From contig LSAX01000003.1 in NCBI GenBank assembly GCA_001557505.1, positions 3,596,001 through 3,660,000 of the forward strand: DNA of 64,000 nucleotides, in the 5' to 3' direction. Positions within the stretch are counted from its first letter, which is position 1, and each line of letters opens with the position of its first letter. Source of the DNA: Reticulascus tulasneorum (lineage: Eukaryota > Ascomycota > Sordariomycetes > Glomerellales > Reticulascaceae). Under the pieces are notes generated by a model. It made no database searches, had not been told where the DNA came from, and saw nothing but the letters and a program-made list of their open reading frames with translations. The position numbers and the translations under genes were made by a program. Below are positions 22,637-32,982 of the stretch, one piece after another.

Positions 22637-23395
22637 TCAGATGTCCGCAACCAAGCCAGCTACCTCGTCCCTGCTAGCCATCCGCTCCACAACGTACTTC
22701 CCCAACATGCCACCCCATCGCTCGGCCAGGAGACACGCAAGCAGATGCTTGCAGCATGGAACCGGAGCATCCGCCTTCGAAACCCCATCCAGGCTTGAAC
22801 CTCCAAATTGCCACTCTACCGCCGTTTCTTTGTCATGAGTTGGGACATCTTCATGATTTGCAGGTAGAATCTCATCCTCGGCGGCTACAACGCCAGCAGG
22901 AAATGCCTCGAATGCGAAGTTCGCGCATGAGCAGTTCCAGGCATCTAGGTGGACAATATACGGCTGCGTCGTCGTCGTGGCGCCGCCGCCGCTATAGTTC
23001 CGTCTTGACATCGTCGACGCCACAGAGCGAACTAGATAGAACACAGCTCCATTCCCCGAACTCGGCTCCTCCGTCCGCCTTTGCCCCTGGCCATCCTCCC
23101 CTTCTGCCTTTAAGTCGTCCTGATCCGAATGCTCCGAGTGGACAACTCTCGTCACGAGGCTCCGGTCCAGGAGATCCAGTGCCGGCAAGACGAGAGATGG
23201 GAAGAGGACGTGGAGAGTTACGATCAGTGAGCGCTGAGATATGTGGATTGACTTCAGGGGGTTGTCTGTTGGAGCTTGAGGGTTGTGGCCTGGTCGCTCG
23301 ACTCTGTCCTGCGGGGCTGGGATGTTGGCGATGGAGTTGATGAGCGAGGTCAGAACATGCCTCGGTGATGAGAGAGTTGCCATTCTGGCTGACAC
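22637..23395 (-). CDS. SWIM zinc-finger protein, Shu2/Sws1-like
   Basis: Single-exon frame of 252 residues. The diagnostic part is a SWIM zinc-binding pattern: C155-S-C157 in DAWNCSCANFAFEAF, and C215-K-H217 in PCCKHLLACLLAERW. The spacing and sequence resemble the SWIM subunit of the Shu complex (Sws1 in fission yeast, Shu2 in budding yeast, SWSAP1's partner in animals). That complex helps Rad51 filaments form in recombination repair. I assign it by motif and length only. A predicted helical region around residues 55-85 precedes it. It lies convergent to RPN8 with about 220 bp between stops, and its start is 459 bp from the HEM13 stop. Confidence 0.75.
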   Translation of the reverse strand: MSARMATLSSPRHVLTSLINSIANIPAPQDRVERPGHNPQAPTDNPLKSIHISQRSLIVTLHVLFPSLVLPALDLLDRSLVTRVVHSEHSDQDDLKAEGEDGQGQRRTEEPSSGNGAVFYLVRSVASTMSRRNYSGGGATTTTQPYIVHLDAWNCSCANFAFEAFPAGVVAAEDEILPANHEDVPTHDKETAVEWQFGGSSLDGVSKADAPVPCCKHLLACLLAERWGGMLGKYVVERMASRDEVAGLVADI

Positions 23396-23854
23396 AAGTT
23401 CACTTCATGATCCCTATATGCAAGATGTGGGATACCGAGAGTGAAGCTTGTCGATGAAGCAACTCTCGTTGACTCAAGATTGAGTCATTTCTCAACCGCG
23501 GAGTGAAGGGAAAGCTCTGACGATAGCACGACTATATTATATGAATTGGATTTCCAAGCGAGATAAAAGCTAATGTGAGGAGGGCAGGAGTCGCTTTTTC
23601 TGCAGTGAAGTGCAGTTTAGTTGCCACAGTCAAGGTGTGTGAAAGCCGTTGGAGTTAATACAGTGTGAAACAAGCGATTTAACAACTGTCATTGGTCTGG
23701 GTTGAACTAAGCATCACTAGCAGATTTATGGTAACCACCACTATTCCAAACAACTATAGTAGCTTTTCCGCCTCTATTTTCTCTATATGCTATGACATTT
23801 CTTGATGATGAGTACATAATGTTACATGGATCGTTTTCGGCGGGCACATGAGCC
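23396..23854. other. intergenic, upstream of SWIM gene and 3' of HEM13
   Basis: Presumed HEM13 3' UTR and SWIM-gene promoter. No further signal seen. Confidence 0.5.
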
Positions 23855-25138
23855 CTAGACCCACTCTCTAGGAGTCCTTAACACATCAACAAGTCTCTGC
23901 TCCCGACTCTTGGGTTCAGGCTCGTGCATATACTTCCAAGTTGCGGTAAGGGGTAAACTCATAAGTATACTCTCGACTCTTGAGCCAGGCGTATTCAAGC
24001 CGAATGCGGTCCCTCGATCGTGGACCAGGTTAAATTCGACATATCGGCCCCTTCGAAGCTGCTGCCATTCCTTTTCCTTTTCAGTGAACGGCATGTCTTT
24101 CCGCCTCTCAACAATAGGCAGGTAGCCTGGTAGAAAAGATTTCAGGCAGTCCTGGATGAAGGCGAACGTGTTCTCGACGTCCTTCTCCGAATCGTCCAGG
24201 TCGTCAAAGAAGATACCGCCAATGCCACGGCTTTCGCCCCTGTGCTTGTTGTAAAAGTATTCGTCGCACCATTTCTTAAATCGGGTGTAGTACGACTTGT
24301 CGTGAGAGTCGCAAGCTTCCTTAAGAGTCTTGTGGAAGTGCACCGCATCTTCATCGAAGAGGTAGTTTGGCGTCAGATCACTACCGCCTCCGAACCACCA
24401 AGTAGCCGATGACCCATCTGGATTCGCAGTCTCGAAGTACCGATAGTTCAGATGGACCGTCGGCGCCATAGGGTTCTTGGGGTGTATGATCAGGCTCAAG
24501 CCCGACGCAAAAAAGGGCAAGGAATCAACCGTGTCGTCTAGGTTCTTGTGGTTCACCCGCATCTTGGCAATTGCAGGTTTCGGGAGGTTACCATAGACAA
24601 CGCTGATGCCGACGCCGGCCTTCTCGAAGACATTGCCATCCTGGAGCACACAGGTGATGCCACCTCCACCTTCCTTACGGGCCCACTCGTCTTTCCTGAA
24701 CTTTGTCCCGTCAAACTTCTCAAGCTCCTTGACAATTAGTTGTTGCTGCTCTTTGATAAACTTCTCCATACGCAATCGCATCGGGGAGTCGTCCGTTACA
24801 CCGGCCTCCCGTTTCGCAAGGGCATCGCGCTCGGCAAGGGTTGGGGAGTCCAATTGCGCGGGATCTTGTGTAGCCTAATGGAGAGGTCAGCTTTTGAGCA
24901 CCAGGTCTCTAGACGGTCACCATACCATCTTGTAGAAGAGCGGTGCAGCGACTCCAAGGCCAACTGCTGCCAACAACAGCCGATTGAAGGAATTCGAAGG
25001 TCCTTGGCTGGCTAATTGAGGCTTCCCAGAGCTTGAAAGAGCTCTGCGACTGGAAGGGAATGGTTGCAAATGACTGCTGGAGATTGGCCGGGATTTTAGC
25101 TGGGCCAGCAGCCTCTGTGCTTGACGATTGGAGGCCAT
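23855..25138 (-). CDS. hem13: oxygen-dependent coproporphyrinogen III oxidase (HEM13)
   Basis: Two exons, 25138-24926 and 24874-23855, with a 51-nt intron (GTATGG...CATTAG), give 410 residues. The catalytic domain starts about residue 95 and has the family blocks [20 protein letters not shown] (about 229-239), [17 protein letters not shown] and [19 protein letters not shown]. It oxidatively decarboxylates coproporphyrinogen III to protoporphyrinogen IX in heme synthesis. Exon 1 codes a 71-residue leader: a basic, acid-free stretch ([18 protein letters not shown]), then a hydrophobic segment [15 protein letters not shown]. This looks like a mitochondrial presequence with a membrane stop-transfer, so the enzyme is probably in the intermembrane space, unlike cytosolic budding-yeast Hem13. 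Confidence 0.96.
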
Positions 25139-26056
25139 TTCCAAAGTATAAGTAGTATGATCCAAAAGGAGCCACTAATCGTGTTCAATTGGATGATGCC
25201 ACTGACAGACACATCAAGCCATTTTTCTCGGTCGCTGGTCGCCGGGTTGGTAAAATCGAATGTTCAACCGAGCTCGAATTTGGTCCAACCCCTGGTCAGC
25301 TCAGTCAGTGACGGATGGTGGGGTGAATTCGACCAACTGCCTTACCAACCTACTTACCTAAGGTAATAGGCTAGGTACCCGGTTTAGCGTTCCTGTAGCC
25401 AGAGGCCTAAGTACCCTCCGTACCTTGCGCCCCCCGCTGCATTCATGCCCCAGGCAAAATTGACTGTACAGTATTCGCACTGTCTTCTCACCAACAACCC
25501 CAAAGACAGAATGGCCTCATATCAAGTCGGTATGACTTCACGAATGTTTTAGGCCGGTCATGTCGAATAGATCCAGACTAAGAGTGATATTTCCAGCAGC
25601 CTTTTACTGCCAAAATTCGGGTCTCAGAAGGGACCATAGCCTCCACAAAATCAGGGGTCCCGTGAAGCCTCCAGGCAGGGGACAGTGCGGCTGCCTTCTG
25701 ACTCCGCAAGTCACCTGCCTAGCCTTCGTGATTCACCGACACCTCGCCTTCCACCCCAAAGTAGAATGGCCCACCCGTTTAGTCATTCATCAGCCCCGCG
25801 CTGTCCGCCTCCCTCCCAGCAAGTGACCGCCCATTCACCAGTGACCCAAGGCGGCAACAAACCCACGTACCATTCCTTTGCCTTCCCATCCACGCAAACA
25901 ACCTCCACCTAACTCTCCCTTCTACACCTTTCTCCGATCCGTCATCAGCATTCATCATCGACCTCTTCGCAGCGTCGTACTTAAATCCCGCACGCTCCCC
26001 AGAGCCCAGTCCTCGACACCAAACACATCCCACCAAGCAAGCAAGCAGTCGTCATC
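25139..26056. other. divergent promoter, HEM13 / ATG8
   Basis: Includes the TTACCTAAGGTA and CTAGGTACCC motifs at 25354-25380 and a presumed ATG8 5' UTR. No coding frame is supported. Confidence 0.55.
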
Positions 26057-26629
26057 ATGCGATCCAAGTTTAAGGACGAGCACCCCTTTGAGAAGCGAAA
26101 GGCCGAGGCCGAGCGCATCCGACAGAAGTATTCGGATCGGATTCCCGTAAGTATTTTCTGTTCTCGTCGCACATCAGCGTTCCTCGAGGTGCCCATGCCG
26201 CTGTTGCCTCCTGGCTAGCAGCGGCCTTGCCCTCTGCCTGATTAGCTTCGTCACATCCTCCTCAAAGTACTCAAAACTGACGAGTCTCCAAACAGGTCAT
26301 TTGCGAGAAAGTCGAGAAGAGCGATATCGCAACCATCGACAAGAAGAAGTATCTGGTTCCCGCGGACCTGACGGTTGGCCAGTTCGTTTATGTTATCCGA
26401 AAGCGAATCAAGCTCTCTCCGGAGAAGGCCATCTTCATCTTCGTCGATGAGGTTCTGCCGCCAACAGCTGCGCTTATGAGCAGCATCTACGAGGAGCACA
26501 AGGATGAGGATGGGTATGTCGCTTTCACCCCGATGAGCGAAGTAACAAAGACTAACCAGACCACTACGTAGGTTCCTCTACATCACCTACTCCGGCGAGA
26601 ACACCTTCGGCGACTACGAGACTGTCTAA
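26057..26629 (+). CDS. atg8: autophagy ubiquitin-like protein ATG8
   Basis: Three exons (26057-26146, 26296-26513, 26572-26629), with introns of 149 and 58 nt, give 121 residues. The sequence is nearly invariant for the family, from [20 protein letters not shown] through [20 protein letters not shown] to [12 protein letters not shown]. The conserved glycine of NTFG lies five residues before the end. Atg4 removes those residues, and the exposed Gly is joined to phosphatidylethanolamine on the phagophore. It drives membrane expansion and cargo binding in autophagy. Confidence 0.98.
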
Positions 26630-28540
26630 GCAACTGGTCTGTCGCAGCTCTTCTTCTCTTAGATGCAGACTGCTTCCGGCGTTACGGTCTTGAATGGGTG
26701 AGCCTTCCAGGAGGTCCTGGGTTGGTTCGTGTGTAATAGCTGCGGATTCCGGGTTCTCACGGAAGAGGGCGAGAGGCTGGCAAACATGACTGGTTGAAGA
26801 GACACACGGGGCAAGCACAGACATGGCAACATTCTCTTTCACTGCCTCGGATTTTTCAAACCCGTATTTTGTCAACCGCCGAAGCCTCGTTGGGAAGATG
26901 GCATGGAAATTGACATTATGACTCAGTTGGTTTCCTTAGAACGCAAAGCTCGTTTGCTACCCCAAGATGTCTTTACCGTCCTTGATGCACTGTGAATGTT
27001 TGGTGACTTGTTTGTCGTCGTGGACATGCCAGCTCCTGAGTTGAGCAAAGTTGGTACTGTTTTATGACTGGTCTGGCAGTAGCTCGCTGGAACTGTCTAG
27101 ATCTCTCCTAGCTGTCGATTCATGGGCTGCTAAGAAGCCGTATGTAGTTCTCGGTTTTCTTTTCCTGATTTGAACTCAGAGTTACGAACAATTTGAACTA
27201 AGAAGCTTGCCGCCACCAAACTCCCATTCCAGCTCGCGGATCGTTTTGCATTTCCTTGCCCAACTCGACACGATCTGAAAATCTGGGCAAGAGAAAGTTC
27301 TCAGACTGCTTAAAATCAAAGCATACTTGTTGTAGGTCTATGGAGCCTTTTTCCCTTTGTCGTAAGTGGCATGGTAGCTCCAGCTAATGGTCTCAATCTT
27401 CAGCAACTAGTTCAGCTTCCGAGTCTCTGTAGTGAAACTGAAGACTCTTCTGGTATAATCACACTTTTTGAACAAGCAAACTATTCAAAAACCCCCTCAG
27501 ATTGTCATGGAACCTTGCAATCCCCTATCCAGTATCATTAAAATGGAGTGGGAACAACCAGCTCCATACTGTCCTTTTGGTGAGCTTCGGGGAGCAATTT
27601 AGAGTTGCTTGCTATCAGTGCTTATCGCGTGGATTATCAAAGTACATTATTTAACTGTTTATATGTGCGGTCCTGACCATATGGGAGCAAGGACCGTTCG
27701 CAGCAGGGAAAAGCTGCCCCTAGGGTGGAGACCAGGCCTCAGAGAGCTTGTAGATAAGTACTGCTGAATGGACCTTTCCAGTATGGTGAAAGACAATGTA
27801 AGGCATTCTGTAGAAGCCAACGAGAAATCTGATAGTCATTTCTGTTAATGCATATTTGAAGGATGATAATTTTCAGACTTGGGCTCGGCGCGCCAAGTAC
27901 AATCCAATATTGCCGTGGCAGCTAAGCAAAAGCTCTCCACATATGCCACAGAAAGTTCTAAGCAGTCTTTACTTATAGCGTCGAATCAAGAAAAGGACCT
28001 TCTCAAGGAAGCAGGACGACAGATACTGGCGCTCAGAATACTTCAAAATCGGGCCTCGTACGTGATCAGTAAGGTAACTATTGTAGGTACCTATCTTACT
28101 GGGTCCTGATATTGTCGGTTGGGTTGCCGGGGTCAAATCGTAAGCACCACCGCGGTGACCAGTCGGCGGATTCCCCTTGACACGTGGCTGAGGAACTCTC
28201 CACTTACAACAACGTTCGACGAACTTTATCCTTCTTTGCCTCTGACCAAGCCGGCGGGACAAGGGACCAAAACGGAATCCGCCCCGTTGAGACGACTTCG
28301 AGATCCCAGAAACTGCAGGTTGGATTCGCTAGCTCGGACGGTTTTCCACCCATTTTCTTCATCACCCTCAATACGACCCATCCACGTGGGAAGCTCACCC
28401 TGAGCTTCCATCAAGTATAAGAATGGATGAATCCGTTCACGCTCATCCCTCGCAGACGGATTTGCGGTTCTGCGTGGGTGACCAGACTCGTCGCTGTCTT
28501 TAGTGTAGTACTTTTTGTCTCGTTCGCTCTGCAGCTAACA
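26630..28540. other. 1.9-kb intergenic region
   Basis: ATG8 3' flank and phosphatase upstream region. One TAGGTACCTA motif at 28084-28093. Only short unsupported frames; no repeat or RNA gene recognised. Confidence 0.5.
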
Positions 28541-30356
28541 ATGGCTCTCTGGGCTCGAATGCGCCCCCTGTTTGTCGCGGTCGCGGTGACCGGGCAAGTG
28601 GCAACCGCGCAGGCAATTGATATAAGCTGGCATGCGCCGGCCCAGTCCGAGATCAACAATTTCACGGCAGTTCTCAATGGCGAGGGCGCATATGGCTTCA
28701 TTTTCAACACGTCGGAGACCCCGGATGAGAAGTATGGCACTTACAACTGGTGCAACATGCCCCATGTCAGGAAGACGGAGTATGTCAAGCCCTCCGAGGA
28801 GTTTGAGCTTCAATATGTGGAATTGGTAAGTGTAGTTGTCCTACTATCCTCGTGCGACGCGATCTCACCAGCCACAGATTCACCGGCATCACAAGCGGAC
28901 GCCGTACTCGTCCAACGCATTTCCAGTCGAGCCGTATCAGTGGAATTGCGATGATCAGGGGCTTTACTACTACGGCGAGCCCTTTGCAGGCCATGACTCC
29001 GCAAAGGCCTACTGGAAAATCTACAGCTCCCCTGTCAACCCGTGGGTTCCAACCGGATGGATTGGTAGCTGCCAGTTCCCCCAGATCACTGCAGCGGGCT
29101 TGGATGACTCGTGGACGCACGGCGCGGACTTGTACGGGGTTTACCACGACCTCCTCGGATTCCTCCCCGGCAAGGGCGAGGACTGGACTGGCAAGGTCAA
29201 GTATCGGGTGACGAACAATGTCATCACTACCCAAGTTTCCGGAATGGTCATCAACGGCATGTGGGGAACCACCGAGTCTACGGGTGTTAGCGTCCAGGTA
29301 TATTGCAGCGCAGACACTATGATTGTGCAGGACTAACTTGGCATCTAGGCAAGTGGTGTGGACAGTCTGGAACCGCAGTACGGCTGCAGCAAAAGCTCCG
29401 ACCTCTTCAACGCCATCAAGTCGGGTAGCAACCCTCCGTGGACACAGCATCTTACTTCCTCGGCGCCGCTCTATGCGATTTTGGATGATATCTCCGGGGT
29501 GCCTCCCTCGGATGGTGGATTCCATGCATCCATGGACCACTACTACGACAACCTGTCGGCGCGCCAATGTCATGCCAAGCCCCTTCCTTGCAAGCTTGTC
29601 GACGGCGTTAACAGCACCACTTGCATAACTCAGAAACTTACTGACGCCGTCTATCGTATCGGCCAGTGGGAATACAGCCAGATCTACCGCGACGCCCCGT
29701 CATCCCTCCCCGCCAGTGTCTCAAGCTTCGGAGTCTGGATTGCTGAGCTCGCATCCCACCTACGGGAAGTCATGGATGGGAAGAGCAGTACCATTTACTT
29801 GCACAACATTGCGCACGATGGCTCAGTCTCCCGGCTGCTCTCCATCCTCCAGCTCGACGTCATGATATGGCCGGGCATGGGCTCAGAAGTCGTCTTCGAG
29901 CTCTACAAAAAGAACGAAGGTGGCTCCGCTCCGAACCCAACCCCGACACCAGCACCAGGCTGCAACCGTAACAACTGCCTACGCCAGGTGATCAAGGAGT
30001 CCGTATCAGCCAGCAGCTTTTGCCCATCCTTGACTGCGGCCGCAACCTGGACACAACCCCTGCCGACTTGGGTGTCCAACTGCGACGGTGACGTTGCGGC
30101 CGTCTCTTCCGCTTGCTCCTGCGTCGTCACGCCGACAGCTACCAGCACTACCAGTGCGCCGACAAGCACTCCTACGAACGGTAGCGGATACTACGTGCGT
30201 GTGCTCTTCGGCGGGCAAGTCTTCAAGTCCTCCAACCCGACTCTGGGTCTCATAGATATGATCCCGGTGGAGACGCTTTTAGCTTACTTTGACGGGCTCG
30301 TTGGTGTTGGCGCAAGCTTGGTGAAGGGGAAGTGCAGTGGATCGATCCCAGCCTAG
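28541..30356 (+). CDS. secreted histidine acid phosphatase with inserted Cys-rich module
   Basis: Exons 28541-28825, 28878-29297 and 29349-30356, with introns of 52 and 51 nt, give 570 residues. A signal peptide (residues 1 to about 25, ending ATAQA) is followed by a clade-2 histidine phosphatase. The catalytic RHxxRTP motif is RHHKRTP at residues 98-104, split from its lead-in by intron 1, and the proton-donor HD is in IAHDGSVSR (H391-D392). It would hydrolyse phosphomonoesters outside the cell or in the wall. Before the last strands (YYVRVLFGGQVFKSS, from ~516) sits a ~75-residue insert with six cysteines (C440-C493) and a Thr/Ser/Pro linker. An ATG 38 codons upstream is in frame; I prefer 28541 because it leads straight into the signal peptide. 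Confidence 0.87.
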
Positions 30357-30436
30357 TGGACGTGGTCGATACATTGTGCTGTCTCGTACACCTGCCTTCT
30401 TGCAGATAGTTATAATACAAAAAGAGTTCATGACAA

Positions 30437-31845
30437 TCATGCCAATCCATTAAGTCGTTCAACGTCATCCCACCTGCCATTCCGCATGGAGTCCATTTTC
30501 CTCAGCTTGGAGAGCCACTCCTTTAGATCCTGCTTCTCCTCATCGGTGGGCTCTCGCTGCTCCACCGCGGACAATGCAAGTGTGTACTCCATCAACGCTT
30601 CATATACCCACTTGATATCGTCGTAATCTTCCAGTAGATCCTTGATGTCTACTATTTCCCGCTTCACGTACCTCGCCCTGTCTTCAATGCTGAAGTTCGG
30701 CGTTATAGCTAGGCGACCAGCAGAGTCTGATAAGCTGAGGATCAGGTATTGATGGTAGTACCAGAGCGATTGGTCTTCAGGGCCAACATTGAGCGCTTCT
30801 CGAACGAGGTTTAATTCTGCGGTTCGTTAGCATAGCCATCGCCCGCATGTCACTGCCAAGTCGAACGTACCTTTATCCAAGAATGCCTGCCTGTCCGCAT
30901 CGCTCGACCCTCTCTCGTCCAGCAACCGCGGAATCAGCTGGGCGCGATTGTGCCATGCCGAGAAATTGGACAAATCGACATGGATCATCTTCGTCGTGTA
31001 TTCAAACTCCGACTCGACCATGCTCGTACCTTGCAACACATCGCTTTCCAGCTTCGAGACGAGTTGCCGTCGGTATCCCCAGGCGTGGAAGTTCCGTTTG
31101 TCTTTGGTGAGCATCTTGCTCGCCAACCCCAGCTCCTCTTCCCATAGTCTCCGTGCGGCGGGCACGTCCAGACGGGAAATGCCCTGCTCCAAGAGCCAAC
31201 GGCGATATTCCCATATCCAGTAGCATTTAGGGGCTGCCAACAAGAGAGGGACTGTAAAGCCTAGTTCTGACTTGAGGACATTCAGATCCTGCTTCTGGTC
31301 CTCTTCAGAAGCTCCATCCTTCTCTACTCTGTCGTCCACGCTCTTGTTCTCGTCCGCCGCATCCGCGTCAGGTGTAATACCACTCTTCCCACTCCCGACT
31401 GGTCCTCGGGACCCGGGGTCTGGCGGGGTCTCGCTCGACGAAGAGGTAGATAAGGCGGCGGATGACGCTGAGGGAATGTAGGTTGCTGAAGAACTCTTGC
31501 GCGGCGCCGACGGCGAGGATCCAGGCGACCGTCTTGATAATAAGCCACAGGTTAGGCAGCGCCTGCGGACGTTCCATATCGTGTAGTACTCGGGGTTCAG
31601 GCGCAGGAGCTTGGTGCTCAGGGCGAAGGTCTCGGCGTCGTGGGTGTTCGAGTCGACGCGGGCGCGGATGGAGGTCTGGAGGGTGGTGAGGTTGGCGATC
31701 TTGTCGAGGTCGGCTTGGCGCTGGGTTTCCGTGCGGGTGGTGCGGGATGAGCGGGTTATGCCATGCTAAAGCTGTTGTTAGCTGGGGCTCTGAAGGGAGA
31801 TGGAGATGGGAACAGGGGAAGGGGAGGGAGGGCTACGCTGGCCAT
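30437..31845 (-). CDS. bet4: Rab geranylgeranyltransferase alpha subunit (BET4)
   Basis: Exons 31845-31837 (only nine bases: Met-Ala-Ser), 31765-30871 and 30816-30437 give 427 residues. The prenyltransferase alpha-subunit repeats are clear: LNPEYYTIWNVRRR, CYWIWEYRRWLLE, FHAWGYRRQLV, FSAWHNRAQLI and LWYYHQYLI. With the beta subunit Bet2 and Rab escort protein it attaches geranylgeranyl groups to Rab GTPases. A Ser/Pro-rich insert of about 75 residues sits between repeats one and two (residues ~75-150), longer than in yeast. The tiny first exon rests on a weak donor (AGC|GTAGCC), but HGITRSSR then runs in frame and no other ATG fits. Divergent from AMA1. Confidence 0.92.
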
Positions 31846-32982
31846 GGCGGGATGAGAGGTTCTATACTGGTGTGACAATGGCCTCGAGATTTAGAGGCCG
31901 TAATGATGAAGGTGACTGGAAAGGTGGCCGAGGTAGATGAAGCTCATGATCTGATATATGTAGTATGTATGAACCTGGGGTGCCTCCAATGCCCCGCCAT
32001 GCCGGCTCTACTCTACCTAAGGTGTCAGCTAAAGTTATACATGCACTAGGCCGGCTGAAAACAGCCAGAGCTTATTAGCCCCGCATATCGATTAAGTTAG
32101 ATGCCTGTAGCCTGTCATTAATTTACCACTTTAAGTGACCTTCATAAGGTACTTGGCGCATCTTACATTCCAACGACTTCAAGCTCCAGGTCGACCGGAA
32201 TCCTCATGAGACTGCTCGCCTGGATTGAACAGTCTGTTTTCCGAACCTTCTGGCCTCAATGTAGTCACGATGAATATCGTGTCATACTATTCGGAGCTTA
32301 TGGCAATTGATGTCTCATGAAGCCGTCCCAATATCTCAGTTATTATCCCTTGATGGAAAGCTCTATCCTCTTCGGCTGCTCCCTGGGTGATGGTGTCAAG
32401 TTTCTTTAATGAGTTTGGCTCACATTGATACCGCACCTACCTGACATCTGAAAGACCAAGCCAAGCTTCAGCGGAAAGCTGATTCATCTCGCAGGCACCT
32501 TGGAGCTACAGCACTTGGGAAGTTATGAACGGCATATTGGCCGTCCCAGGATAGGTATAACTCGCTCCTGCGCTCTATACTCCGACTTTGAACGAGATGT
32601 TTCAGCCAGGCGAACTCTTCCCAGTGGCAGATGTCCTTCTCCTTCCCTCTCACTCTCTCCATTCCTAATTCTCTTGTCCCCTATGGTGCCGTCTCGTAAG
32701 TATCACTACTTATCACCAACTTCGCGTGTCGATACCCATACATAGATTGAGCTTCGCCGACAGCTCTGGGAGAAGACTTTGGGTTGGCTCAGTTCGAGCT
32801 TGACTAGGTATTATTGATTTCACACCTTCATTTGCTATGCCAACGGCTGGTTCCGGTTGTATCTCGACCGCTCAGTTTTGATCAACGCTTCAGTGAAGAC
32901 ACACTCGCTCTCTCTTTTATACTCTCTTTACTTCCCCAATATCCTCCCATTGGGCCGCCATCATCGATACCGATACATTGAG
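31846..32982. other. divergent intergenic region, BET4 / AMA1
   Basis: Upstream DNA of both genes with a pyrimidine-rich stretch near 32636-32680 and a TACCTAAGGT motif at 32024. No gene seen. Confidence 0.5.
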
